Source: JABFXC01 sp045804265
GTDB lineage: Bacteria > Gemmatimonadota > Gemmatimonadetes > Gemmatimonadales > Gemmatimonadaceae
Assembly: GCA_045804265.1 (NCBI GenBank)
Contig: JBJMNK010000001.1
Location: forward strand, 9,483-73,482
Length of the DNA stretch: 64,000 nucleotides
Direction of reading: 5' to 3'
The notes beneath the pieces were generated by a model, which ran no database searches, was not told the origin of the DNA, and worked only from the letters and a program-made list of their open reading frames with translations. A program made the translations under genes and the position numbers. Each line of letters begins with the position of its first letter. Within the stretch, counting starts at the first letter, position 1. This document shows positions 1 through 9,500 of this stretch, in pieces.

Positions 1-463
1 TGCGAAGCGCGAAACAGCCGCTGGTCGTGTTCGCGCACTTGTCGAACGGGGGCTCGCCGTCGCCGATCGCGCCCTCGACATTCACCAGCGCGAAGTCAGC
101 GCCGGCGAACAGCGTGCGCAGCGGCGCGACGAGAGAATCCGCGGCGGGGAGCGCGGCAACCGGGCGGTGCAGCCGCTTCGACACGATCTTCGTCCACGAC
201 GTGTCGAGGTTCGTGCCTAACGTCAGATCGCCGCCGGCGCAGAACCGGACGGTGGCCGTGTCGCGATACGCGTCGACGCGGCGCAGCGAATCAGCGGTGA
301 ACGCGGCCCGCACCCGGGCGAGTGAATCACGGCGCGCGGCGTCACGATCGCCTGTCGGGGCTGGAGCCGGGGCGGGCGCGGGTGGCGCCGAGGGCCGCCC
401 GCAGGACGCTGCCAGCGAGATCAGCGCCGCGACTGCGGCCAGCCCGACCCAGCGCCTGAACAT
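1..463 (-). CDS. CapA-family (PGA_cap) lipoprotein, 3' end beyond window
   Basis: Partial gene of which only the first 154 residues are inside the window; the reading frame stays open to the left edge. It begins with a short charged stretch, a hydrophobic segment and a lipobox ending in Cys20 (LAASC), followed by a Pro/Ala-rich linker, so it is probably an exported lipoprotein. The segment GGDLTLGTNLD and, about 50 residues later, NVEGAIGDGE match the start of the CapA / poly-gamma-glutamate capsule metallophosphatase-like domain (metal-binding Asp followed by the NxE motif). It follows the small 504-827 gene and the kinase on the same strand. Family assignment is from these motifs only; the substrate is unknown. 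Confidence 0.75.
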   Translation of the reverse strand, partial: MFRRWVGLAAVAALISLAASCGRPSAPPAPAPAPAPTGDRDAARRDSLARVRAAFTADSLRRVDAYRDTATVRFCAGGDLTLGTNLDTSWTKIVSKRLHRPVAALPAADSLVAPLRTLFAGADFALVNVEGAIGDGEPPFDKCANTTSGCFALR

Positions 464-503
464 CCAGCCAGCGCGGTCCCACAGCGCCGGCGCCCTGCCC
501 GTG

Positions 504-827
504 TCAATCACCGTCGCCGTCGCGCGGCTGGCCTGTCACCGGAATCCGAGCGGCCCGCGCCCGCAGGAAATCGAGCAGGTGGCCGTTCTCGTCCTCCGCC
601 GCAGGCTCTCCATCGGCGCCATCGACCACCGGCGCCAGTCCGGCGCCACGCCCGAAGGCGAGGCGGAGCACCGCATCGGCGATCCCGACCGGCAGCACGC
701 CAGGGCCGAGGGTCACGGCGCGCGCCACCGATTCGGCGATCCCGACCACGTGGCGCTGGCGCGGCAGGCTCGGTACAAGCGTTAGGCCTTTGCGTCGGCC
801 GTCGCGAGTCAGCCGCACTGGTTCCAC
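504..827 (-). CDS. small hypothetical protein downstream of the kinase
   Basis: 107 residues from a GTG start that overlaps the last 19 bases of the upstream kinase gene. Codons have strongly G/C third positions like the neighbours, which supports real coding rather than a shadow frame. The protein has a small hydrophobic centre (VLPVGIADAVLRLAFG) and an acidic middle, no signal peptide, and no motif I recognise. The overlap suggests translational coupling to the kinase. An alternative is that the true start lies further inside the frame; the product is unknown. Confidence 0.45.
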   Translation of the reverse strand: MEPVRLTRDGRRKGLTLVPSLPRQRHVVGIAESVARAVTLGPGVLPVGIADAVLRLAFGRGAGLAPVVDGADGEPAAEDENGHLLDFLRARAARIPVTGQPRDGDGD

Positions 828-2416
828 GATCCCTGCCCCGCCTGCTGGCGGAGCTGCTGGCCCTCGGTGACGCGGCCGAGCCGCAGAAGCGAGCAGCCGA
901 GGTAGCCGCGGGCGAGCGCGTCGCCGGGCGCACGCTCGAGCGCGCGCCGGTAGAAGCGCTCGGCCAGGTCGAACCGGCCGGTGACGTACATCAGCGATCC
1001 CATCTCGCGCATCGCGACCGGATTCCCCGGCTCGAGCTGGATCGCCGCTTCGAGCTCGCGCTTCGCGTCGATGTAGTCGCGCGACTCGCGGGCGATCCGC
1101 CCGAGATAGATGCGCGGCACGGGACGGCGCGGATAGTCGCTGGCGAGCCGGGCGAACGCGGCGCGCGCAGCGTCGAGCTGTCCGGCGTCGTAGAGGCGCA
1201 CCGCGCGCCGCGTCGCACCGTTAGGCCCGAAGTACGAGCGCGCGGCCAGCGCGCCACCAGCGAGCACGAGGACGAGGATGACGCCGAGCACTGCGCCGAC
1301 CATCCAGCCGCCCTTCCGCGACGCCGATCGCAGCAGCCCGCTCAGGCGCAGGTCGCCGACCGGAGCCGATGCAGTGAGCGTCGGCGCGGCGGAGGTCTGC
1401 ACACGCGGCAGCTTCGCGCCGTGTGCGAGCGACCGCAGCATCTCCTCGCCATGCCGGCGCTCTTCGACGGTCTGGGGAATCGAGTCGAGCGCCTCGACCA
1501 TCTCGCGCGTGGTGGCGTAGCGGTCCTCGGGCTTCTTCGCCATCGCGCGACGGACGACCGCGGCGAGCTCGCGCGGGATCCCGCCACGCATCGCGTTCAT
1601 GTCCGGCGGCGGGGTGAAGAAGTGGTGCTGCATCACCCCCGGCAGCGACTCGGCGTCGAAGGGGACGGCGCCGGTCAGCATCTGAAAGCCGACGGCGGCC
1701 AGCGAGTACTGGTCGCTCTGCGGGCCTAACGGCCTCCCGGCGCACTGCTCGGGGCTCATGTAGTGAGGAGTGCCGACAATCATCCCGCTCGCGGTGAGCG
1801 ACGCGTCCTCCATCGCGCGGGCGATCCCGAAGTCGGTCACGAGCACGCGGCCGTCGGCGTCGACGAGGATGTTTCCGCCCTTGACGTCGCGATGGATGAT
1901 CCCGCGCTCGTGCGCGGCCGCGAGACCGGCGGCGGCGCCGCGCAGGATCGCGATCACCGCCGGGACTGGAAGCGCGCCCTGGTCGCGGATGATGTCGTCG
2001 ACCGACCGCCCGTCGACCAGCTTCATCGCGATGTAGAGCAGGCCATCGGCGTCGCCGACGCGATAGATCGGGATGACGTTAGGGTGGTCGAGCGACGCGG
2101 TCATCCGCGCCTCACGCTTGAAGCGCTCGGCGCTCTGCGGCGTGAGCGCGACCTGCGGCGGCATCACCTTGAGCGCGACCGGGCGCTGCAGCTCGCGCTC
2201 GACGGCGCGGAGCACGACCGCCATGCCGCCGCGGCCGAGCTCGCGCTCGACGTCGTAGTCGGCGGCCAGGCGCACGCGGGCCGTCTCGAGCAACCCGTCG
2301 ACGCTTCGCGGCTCCGCTGGCTGGCCGACAGGCGCCTCGGCGGACACGTCGGCGCCGCACTGCGCGCAGAACCGCGTGCCGTCAGGGACGATCGTGCCGC
2401 AGCGAAAGCAGTTCAT
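809..2416 (-). CDS. membrane Ser/Thr protein kinase with N-terminal zinc ribbon and C-terminal TPRs
   Basis: 535 residues from an ATG preceded by AAGG. Residues 3-20 hold two CxxC pairs (C3/C6, C17/C20), a zinc ribbon. A Hanks-type kinase domain follows: glycine loop GRGGMA at 61-66, Lys83 in ALKV, catalytic HRDVKGGN from 175, DFG at 195-197, SPEQ at 221. One transmembrane helix lies near 371-392, and 400-535 carry tetratricopeptide-like repeats that would face the periplasm. The kinase would phosphorylate cytoplasmic proteins in response to something sensed outside or through the ribbon. The frame is open 55 codons further upstream, but the zinc ribbon and Shine-Dalgarno favour this start. 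Confidence 0.9.
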   Translation of the reverse strand: MNCFRCGTIVPDGTRFCAQCGADVSAEAPVGQPAEPRSVDGLLETARVRLAADYDVERELGRGGMAVVLRAVERELQRPVALKVMPPQVALTPQSAERFKREARMTASLDHPNVIPIYRVGDADGLLYIAMKLVDGRSVDDIIRDQGALPVPAVIAILRGAAAGLAAAHERGIIHRDVKGGNILVDADGRVLVTDFGIARAMEDASLTASGMIVGTPHYMSPEQCAGRPLGPQSDQYSLAAVGFQMLTGAVPFDAESLPGVMQHHFFTPPPDMNAMRGGIPRELAAVVRRAMAKKPEDRYATTREMVEALDSIPQTVEERRHGEEMLRSLAHGAKLPRVQTSAAPTLTASAPVGDLRLSGLLRSASRKGGWMVGAVLGVILVLVLAGGALAARSYFGPNGATRRAVRLYDAGQLDAARAAFARLASDYPRRPVPRIYLGRIARESRDYIDAKRELEAAIQLEPGNPVAMREMGSLMYVTGRFDLAERFYRRALERAPGDALARGYLGCSLLRLGRVTEGQQLRQQAGQGSWNQCG

Positions 2417-2719
2417 GAACCTTGAAGCACCTGGACGCGAGCGACCGTTCGCGGCGGGGGGTGCCGTGCGCGAATCGCCATCATTGACGATCACCCGGCG
2501 CCCGCCGTTGCGGTAGCGGGGGGCCGGAAAACCACTGACCGGGGTCGTGGAATGACGATCATCACCAGGCAAAGGTGACAATCGTCACGCGGGGGCTATC
2601 TCCATGTCCGATCTCGACATGCACCGTTCCCGACGGCAGGCTTTCTGCACTTGGAGCAGGGTTGACGAGACCAGCGAAGGAGCAATTAGTAGCATGATGA
2701 TACTTAAACGGACCCGATC
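2417..2719. other. divergent intergenic region, probable promoters
   Basis: About 300 bases between the leftward kinase and the rightward small gene at 2720. It is less GC-rich at its right end, with a TTGACG at about 2663 followed by AT-rich sequence, which may serve the rightward gene. No open frame with convincing codon use, hairpin or repeat was seen here. Confidence 0.35.
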
Positions 2720-3016
2720 ATGACGTTCACAGATTCCAGGGGCACCGAGTGGCTCGTGACGGAGATTTCAGACCCGTCGATGCGCAACCTGGCGAGCGAC
2801 CGTCTGCGAATGCCGGAATTCCAGAGCGGCTGGCTGCTCTTCCAATCCCAGACGACGAAGAAGCGCCTTGCACCGTACCCCGATGACTGGCGCTCGATGC
2901 CCGCCGAGGAGCTCGAGCGGCTCTGCGCGAAAGCCCGCACCGCTCCGACGGTGAGCAGCCCATCGCTGACCGGCGAGTTCCGCCGCTTCAACCCGAATCC
3001 AGACACCGGGAACTAA
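2720..3016 (+). CDS. small soluble protein with GTxWxV start motif, unknown function
   Basis: 98 residues, no signal peptide or membrane segment. It starts with a short strand-like block DSRGTEWLVTE, then GWLLFQSQ, and ends in an acidic helix (MPAEELERLC) and a polar tail. It resembles the leftward protein at 28696-28995 in length and layout: GT-x-W near the N terminus, a hydrophobic LFQ block in the middle and an E-E-L/V-E-x-L helix. The two may be paralogs of a small regulatory or adaptor family. I do not recognise a named family. Confidence 0.65.
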   Translation: MTFTDSRGTEWLVTEISDPSMRNLASDRLRMPEFQSGWLLFQSQTTKKRLAPYPDDWRSMPAEELERLCAKARTAPTVSSPSLTGEFRRFNPNPDTGN

Positions 3017-3042
3017 CAGCGCCGGCCGCCGCGCGAGCCTGC

Positions 3043-3891
3043 CTAACCGCGGATCAGGCGTGAGAAATCCGGGCTGTCGGCGGCCGCCGCCGCGCGGGCA
3101 TTGATCTTCGCGCGGGCCCGCAGCGTTTCGAATGCCACCGTCGTGTCGAGCAGCCCGACCTTGTAGGCCAGCTCGTCGGCGTACGCGGGAAGCAGCGTCT
3201 TGAAGCTGAATGGGACGCGCTTCGGTGAGATCTCGTTGACGTGCCTGACGATGTTGGTGGTGCAGGTGCTGGTCAGCGTGTTGTAGAATTCCGGCTCCGC
3301 GGCCAGCTTGTCGGCGCGCGTCAGCATCGAGACGAACATCTGCCGTGCCTTCTCCGGCGTCGCGGTGGTGCGATAGAGATAGACGCTGTCGTGCCGGAAG
3401 TTCGCGCGGAGCCCGATCAGGTCGCGCTCATCGCCGACGACGTAGGTCAGCTCGTAGCCGCGCGCCATCCCGCGCCATGGAGAGAACGACTCTCCGACCT
3501 CCTTCCGGATCTCGACCGAGATCCCGACGTACTGCCCGTCGTCGAAGCCGAAAGTGACGAAGGTGTGCGCCGGTCCTTTCATCCCGCTGAACGGCTCGAC
3601 GACGAACCAGACCGACTCGATCCGGCGCAGGTCGTACGCGCGGTCGTCGTAGTGCACGTCGTAGTCGTGCGTGGTGCGATAGTGCACGTTCCGCACGTTG
3701 CGCACGTAGACGCTGTCGCCGGCGAAGCGCGCGGTCGCGAGCTCGCGCTCGTCAGGGGACCAGCTCCGATTGTTCGACGGATGCCGCGAGAGCACGACGA
3801 CCGCGAACGCGACCGCGGAGACGACACCGGCGGCGAGAATGACGACAGCGGCGCGGCGGAGCGCCTGGCGAGGATGGCGATTTGGCATCAT
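3043..3891 (-). CDS. DUF4105 (Lnb N-terminal-like) periplasmic protein
   Basis: About 282 residues with one N-terminal membrane segment, so the bulk is periplasmic. The core shows the DUF4105 pattern: NVRNVHYRT, AHTFVTFGF, ISVEIRKE, YELTYVVGDERD, PEFYNTLTSTCTTNI. The family is papain/NlpC-like in fold; the conserved His in AHTF and Cys in the CTTN block are the presumed nucleophile pair, so a peptidase or amidase role is possible but unproven. An in-frame GTG lies 15 bases upstream. Its stop codon is the TAG inside a GGTTAGGC, a variant of the dispersed octamer. Confidence 0.85.
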   Translation of the reverse strand: MMPNRHPRQALRRAAVVILAAGVVSAVAFAVVVLSRHPSNNRSWSPDERELATARFAGDSVYVRNVRNVHYRTTHDYDVHYDDRAYDLRRIESVWFVVEPFSGMKGPAHTFVTFGFDDGQYVGISVEIRKEVGESFSPWRGMARGYELTYVVGDERDLIGLRANFRHDSVYLYRTTATPEKARQMFVSMLTRADKLAAEPEFYNTLTSTCTTNIVRHVNEISPKRVPFSFKTLLPAYADELAYKVGLLDTTVAFETLRARAKINARAAAAADSPDFSRLIRG

Positions 3892-4008
3892 CTGCAGACG
3901 ATGCACGGCGGGTCGCGTTACAGTAGCGGCGGCCGATGCGGTGGCTGCTGCAGCCGTGGCTGCCGCACGCTCGGCCCGTTCGCGCCTATCGCCGCGCTTC
4001 CCAGAAGT

Positions 4009-4455
4009 TCAGACGCCCGCGCCATCCGGACTATCGCGAAATCCGGTCATGCGATGGCTCCCGTCGCAGAACGGCGCGTTCTTCGTCGCGCCGCACCGGC
4101 AGAGCGCGATGCGCAATCCGGTCGCGATCACGCGACCGTCCTCGGCCTCGACGCGGGCATCACCACGGACGTAAAGTGGGCCGTTAGGCGCGGCGCGAAT
4201 CGACGGCGCGTCAGGTGACTCGGCAACGCCGCTCGGCAGCGAGTAGGCGAGTGCGCCGGTGGGGCAGCGGCGGACGGCGGTCTCGATCAGCTCCGCGTCG
4301 CCGAGCTCCGGCTTGATCCAGCGCAGGCGGCGCGAGTCGAAGACCGCGGGTGCGGTGCGGATGCACTCGGCGGCATGAATGCATCGCGTCGGGTCGAAGG
4401 TGACCGTGATCGTGTCGGTCGCGTAGGTCTGGAGCCGCCGCGGGTGCGCAGTCAT
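4009..4455 (-). CDS. iron-sulfur protein: YjdI-like 4Fe-4S domain plus CDGSH domain
   Basis: 148 residues with two metal-binding parts. The N-terminal part (about 15-70) has C-x5-C and a later CPTGAL, typical of the Fer4_19 / YjdI mono-cluster domain. The C-terminal part has CRCGATKNAPFCDGSH, the full C-x-C-x2-(S/T)-x3-P-x-C-D-G-x2-H signature of a 2Fe-2S CDGSH domain. It is probably a cytoplasmic electron carrier or cluster donor. The gene starts 4 bases after the stop of the GH84 gene upstream on the same strand, so the two may share a transcript although no functional link is obvious. Confidence 0.9.
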   Translation of the reverse strand: MTAHPRRLQTYATDTITVTFDPTRCIHAAECIRTAPAVFDSRRLRWIKPELGDAELIETAVRRCPTGALAYSLPSGVAESPDAPSIRAAPNGPLYVRGDARVEAEDGRVIATGLRIALCRCGATKNAPFCDGSHRMTGFRDSPDGAGV

Positions 4456-4459
4456 GACC

Positions 4460-6496
4460 TCACTGCGGAAGGAGGACTTGCGTGTACGTCGCCGGATTCG
4501 CCGGATAGTTCCGAGGGCCTAACGATGCCGTACGGCGCGGGCCCGGCTTCGCGTCGCTGACATCGATGGCCATGCGGATGGCGCGGCCGGCGCGCGTGCG
4601 CGCGACCGGGATCCCTGCACGCGGGATGGCCAGCTCGAGTCGCCACCGTTTCGCGTCACCGGCGCCCGCCGCGCGCACGCCGCTCACAGTCGAAGCGAAC
4701 GACGCCGGTGCCGGCCTGCCGAAGTTCTCGAACAGGAACCCGGGGAAGACGTAGGCCTCACGCGAGACGAGGATCTCCTGGTAGAACGGTGTCAGCGCGA
4801 ATGAGTGGCCGCTGATCGCCGCGCTCCGCGCCGCCATCGCCGGAGTGGCGACGAGCACGAGATCTTCCCCGCTCATCCGCGGTGCGCCGCCGGTCGGGTC
4901 GGCGCCGATCACCAGCGTGACGTGGTCGCCGGTGGTGGCCGAGTCGCCGCCGAACGTCACGGCGCTGGTGTCGGCGACGTCGATCGCCACGTAGAGCGTA
5001 TCCGTCGTCGCCAGCATCGCGGCGCGTGCGTCGAGTCCATCGCGGCTGAACAGCTTCCGCCAGCTGGCGGCCGGCCACTCGGTCGTCGCACCATCGAGCA
5101 CCGGCGCTTTCCGCGCGCGCCGGACCGTCAGGCGATCGAGCGCTTCGCGGAAGGTGAGCGTATTTCCGCTGCGGCGGTACATGGTGTCGCGCTGTACGGC
5201 GGTGAAGCGCGCATCGACCGAGTCGACGAACGGTGCCAGCTCGCGCGCGAGCGGCGTCCAGGTTGCCGAATCGTCGCCGGCGAGCGCGTGCATCGAATCG
5301 AGGCTCGCCCGCATGTCGCGCAGGATGGCCGCCGCGCTGGCGAGGTCGAGGGACCGCGACGGGATGTACAGCGCCTCGACCGGGGTACGCGTCGCCCAGT
5401 CGTCGCCGTACGCCGCGACGAACGGCTGCATGACACGGGCGTGCGCTCCGTACAGCGCGTCCATCGCCCTGGCGAGCGAGCTGTCGGGATTGTAGCCCTG
5501 CGGGTTCTTGAGGTAATCAGCGACGGTCCAGAGCGGCAGCATCGAGGCGTGCGCCTCGTTCATCGGGTTGGCGACGAATCCCGCGACCGCGGTCTCGAGA
5601 TCGGCCGAGCGCCCACGCAGCGGACCGAGGAACAACCGCCAACGCGCGAAGTCGTTGACCGGGTAGTTGTCCCAGACGAACGGCGGGCGGAGGATCAGCG
5701 TGCTCCAGTCGCGCGCCTCGGCGGCCGTCATGTCGGGAGCGACGACATCGATTCCCGTCCAGGCGAGCGGGACCTCTTTCGGCACGAGCTGACCGAGCTC
5801 GCGCAGGTAGTCACGACTGCCGAACGAGTTCGTGTACGTGGTCGGCACGACTGCGAGGGCGAGGCCGCGCGCGTCGAGATCGTGCTTGAGGCGCGTGATC
5901 ACGTACGCGTGCGCCTGCGCGACCGACGTGAATCGCGCCTGGTCTGCCGCGTGAGTGAGCGCCTGCGGGACGTCATCGACGAAGAAGGCGACATGACGAA
6001 CGCCGACGGCGGCGACCGCATCGAGCTTGGCGAGCAGCGCACGATAGTCGGCGCTGTCGGAGTACGTCATGCTCAGCCCGGGGCTGATCGCAAACCAGAT
6101 GTTGACGCCGTTCCCGGCACCCACGCGTACCAGCTCGCCGATCCGGGCGATCTGGTCGGGTGGATACGGCTCGCGCCACTTCTCGCGGTGAAACGGGTCA
6201 TCCTTCGGCCCGTAGAAGTAGACGTTCATGCCGACGCGTCCCATGAACCGGATCATGTCGAGCCGGTCCTGATGCGACCATGGCGGCCCGTAGAATCCCT
6301 CGATGACGCCCCGATCGGCGAATCCGGGGGCGAACGGCGACGGCGCGTTAGGCAGGGGCGCCGGGGTCACGACCGGCGAAGCGACCGGGGCCGGCGGGGC
6401 GACCGGGGCAACCGGCGCCCTCGAGCAGGCGGACAGGGCCGACAGGGCCGCCGATAGCAGCGTCAGGACAGCATCAAAACGATTCGGGCTTCGCAT
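4460..6496 (-). CDS. GH84 beta-N-acetylglucosaminidase (O-GlcNAcase-like) lipoprotein
   Basis: 678 residues. A lipoprotein signal ends at a Cys in LSALSACS, followed by a Pro/Ala linker. The catalytic TIM barrel starts at RGVIEGFYGPPW and contains the GH84 landmarks MNVYFYGPKDD and, near residue 170, FFVDDVP, whose adjacent aspartates are the substrate-assisted catalytic pair that removes GlcNAc from glycans or glycoproteins. The last ~190 residues (from about APVLDGATTEWP) look like a CBM9-type beta-sandwich. It would sit on the outer membrane or in the periplasm and act in chitin or peptidoglycan fragment scavenging. Confidence 0.9.
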   Translation of the reverse strand: MRSPNRFDAVLTLLSAALSALSACSRAPVAPVAPPAPVASPVVTPAPLPNAPSPFAPGFADRGVIEGFYGPPWSHQDRLDMIRFMGRVGMNVYFYGPKDDPFHREKWREPYPPDQIARIGELVRVGAGNGVNIWFAISPGLSMTYSDSADYRALLAKLDAVAAVGVRHVAFFVDDVPQALTHAADQARFTSVAQAHAYVITRLKHDLDARGLALAVVPTTYTNSFGSRDYLRELGQLVPKEVPLAWTGIDVVAPDMTAAEARDWSTLILRPPFVWDNYPVNDFARWRLFLGPLRGRSADLETAVAGFVANPMNEAHASMLPLWTVADYLKNPQGYNPDSSLARAMDALYGAHARVMQPFVAAYGDDWATRTPVEALYIPSRSLDLASAAAILRDMRASLDSMHALAGDDSATWTPLARELAPFVDSVDARFTAVQRDTMYRRSGNTLTFREALDRLTVRRARKAPVLDGATTEWPAASWRKLFSRDGLDARAAMLATTDTLYVAIDVADTSAVTFGGDSATTGDHVTLVIGADPTGGAPRMSGEDLVLVATPAMAARSAAISGHSFALTPFYQEILVSREAYVFPGFLFENFGRPAPASFASTVSGVRAAGAGDAKRWRLELAIPRAGIPVARTRAGRAIRMAIDVSDAKPGPRRTASLGPRNYPANPATYTQVLLPQ

Positions 6497-6591
6497 GTGT
6501 CATAACTGAATGGGGGAAGGCTTTCCCTGTCAAACTCGCACCACGCGCAGCTGCGCTGGCAATCGTCGTGGCGCCACCATATCCTAGCCTC

Positions 6592-9500
6592 ATGACGCAC
6601 CCGGAACACGGCGGACTCCCCGACGACCTGCTCCGAGCGCTTGCCGGTCATTACGAGATCGAGCGTCCTCTCGGCGCGGGGGGGATGGGCACCGTCTATC
6701 TCGCCCGCGACCGCACGCTCGATCGGCTCGTTGCGATCAAGGTCGTTGCGCCCGAGCTGACGACGTCGAGCGTCATTCGCGAGCGCTTCCTCCAGGAAGC
6801 GCGGACGATCGCGCGGCTTCGCCATCCGAATATCGTCGACGTGCACAGCGCCGGCGAAGCGGGCGGCCTGCTCTACTTCGTGATGGAGTACGTGCCGGGC
6901 GAGAGCCTTCGCGACCGGATGGATCGCGACCAGCGTGTGGACGGCCCCGAGGCGTTGACCATCCTTCGCGACCTCGCGCGTGCACTGGCCTACGCCCACG
7001 AGCGCGGGATCGTGCACCGCGACGTGAAGCCGGACAACATTCTCCTCGATCGCGAGTCGGGATGCTCGATGCTCACCGACTTCGGCGTCGCGCGCGCGCT
7101 CAGCTCCGACGACGAGCGCCTGACGCGTACCGGCTTCGTGCTCGGGTCGCCCCGCTACATGAGTCCCGAGCAGGCAGCCGGTGATCGCGAGCTCGATGGG
7201 AAGAGCGACGTGTATTCGCTGGCGCTGGTCGGCTATGAGATGTTCGCCGGCGGGCCCGCGGTCAGCGGTACCGGGGCGCAGGCGATCATCCTTCAGCAGC
7301 TGACGCAGAGCCCCGCCCCGCTGGACACGCGGAGCGAGACAGTCCCGCCGGTGATCTCCGACCTGATCGGGCGGGCGCTGTCCAAGGATCCGGCCGAGCG
7401 TCCGGCCGCCGCCGAGATGGCCGCGGTCATCGACGACGTGATCACCGGTGAGCGCGTCGCCGCGACGCCGACGTTGTCGGGCGCGAGACGCCGTCGCCCG
7501 CGATCGCGGGGCGCGATCGCCGCCGCGGCGATCGGCGCGGTCCTGCTCGTCGCGTTAGGCGGTGCCCTCGTCGCCCGTGGTCGCGACTCCACGCCTGACG
7601 GCATCGATCCGCGCCGCTCGTACCTGGTGACCCCGTTCGTGAACGTGCGCAACGACCCGCAGGTCGACTGGCTGCGCGAGGGGAGCGTCAACATGCTCAC
7701 GCTCGACTTCGCGCAGTGGAAGGATCTCGAGGTCGTGGATTACGAGCACACGCTCGACCTGCTTCGTGACGCCGACATCGCCGAGGGGGCGCGGGTCGGC
7801 CTCGAGGACGCTCGACGCCTCGCGCGCCGCGCCGGGGTCTGGAGCGTGGTGATGGGGCAGATCGACGCCACCCGCGACTCGCTCCTCGTCAACGCGACGG
7901 TGTACGACGTCGCCACCGGGAAGCGCGTCGAGGATGCGCACGCCAGCGCGGCTCCCGGGACGGACCCGCGGCCGTTGTACGACGCGCTCGCGCGCGACCT
8001 GCTCAACATCGTCGGCGCTCCGACGGCGTCGCTCAACCTCAGCGCGTCGACGACGCAGTCGGTCGAGGCGTACCGCGCCTACCTCGCCGGCGCGCGCGCG
8101 CTGAATGCGTGGCGCCTCCCCGAGGCGGACTCGCTGCTTGCCCGTGCGTCGGCGATCGACACGACCTTCGCCCTCGCCTTCTACAAGCGCGCCCTGACGT
8201 TAGGCTGGCGCGGCAGCGCCGACACCGCGCAGTTCGCGGCCGTCCGGCACGCCACCGAGCACGCCGACCGCCTGCCGGTGCGCGAACGGTCGCTCCTCTT
8301 CGCCTACTCGGATCTCGTCCGCAGCCTGCACCCGGGTCCCGACATTCCGCCGGCCCGGCTCGACACGCTCTTTCGCTCGGCGCAGCAGAAGTACGAGAGC
8401 ATCGTCGCCCGGACACCGAACGACGCCGAGGCTTGGTACGGGCTGGGTGACTCGTACTACCATCATCGGTCGAGCGACCAGCGCCTGACGGTTCGCAACT
8501 GGTCGCAGGCCTGGCGCGCCTTCAACCGCACCCTCGCGCTCGACTCGTCGTTCCATCTCGCCTACTCGCACAAGCTCGACATCGAGCGTGAGGCCTCACG
8601 GCTCGGATCCGGGCTGCTCCTTGCCGGTGATTCGCTGGTGCTGCTCGACAGCACCGCGCTCCTCTCGATCGGGAACGCGCGGATGAACCAGCTGCGCGCG
8701 TCGGCGAAGGCGCTGGCCGTGCGCGACGCGCACGGCTGGGTGGCGGCCGACGCGTCACCACAAGCGTACCAGGCGCTGGTCAACGCGTTCATCGACGCCG
8801 GGTTCGTCGATTCAGCGGCGATCGCCGTCGCCGATGCGCAGCGCCGACCGGTGTCGCGCTCGCCGGTGCTCCCGTACATCCTCGCGGCTGCGCAGGCGAA
8901 CAGCGACCCGCATCTCGCATTGCGCACGCTGCGACAGGCGATGATCGACTTTCCCGCGGAATCTATCGCCGTCTTCGATGGCAACGACCGGTTCTGGTAC
9001 GTGCTCTCGGCCGGCGACGCCGCGCTCGCGTCCGGGAGCGTGACCGACCTGCACAAGGTCGTCGGCGTTGCGACGAAGGTCTCGCCGAAGATGCCCGGTC
9101 GCCCCGACATCCCGAGCAGCCTCGCGGTCGGTGCGTGGGTCGCCGACGCCGAGCTCGCGTTAGGCCTGCCGACCGCGGCCACGCGCGCCCGCGCCGACAG
9201 CGCGATCCGGTACCTCGATCGGATGCAGGGGCCCGAGGGCGAGACCTTCCGCGCTGCGGCGCAGTCGCTGCCGTACGTCGCCTATCTCGCGACCCACGAC
9301 ACGAGCTACGTGGCCACTCTGCGGCGCTGGAGCAAGTTCGCCGGGACGCTGCCCGAGATCGACGCGCTGGCGGCGCTCGACCGCGGCGACCGCGAGACGG
9401 CCGCGCGCGCCACGCGGCTCTTCCCGTCGCCGGATTCGATGCGCGCCGTGAGCGCGCTGTTCAACACGATGCGCTGGGTCGCTCGCGCCGAGGCGCTGGA

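Noticed and set aside
27..785. 252-codon plus-strand frame at the left edge
   Set aside because: Overlaps the CapA-like gene and the small hypothetical gene on the other strand; composition is typical of a shadow frame.
4805..6457. Long open frame of 550 codons opposite the GH84 gene, and similar ones opposite SusC, the PQQ dehydrogenase and mgtE
   Set aside because: Antisense frames of high-GC genes stay open by composition; translations are Arg/Asp/His-rich with no motifs, while the opposite strand encodes clear families.
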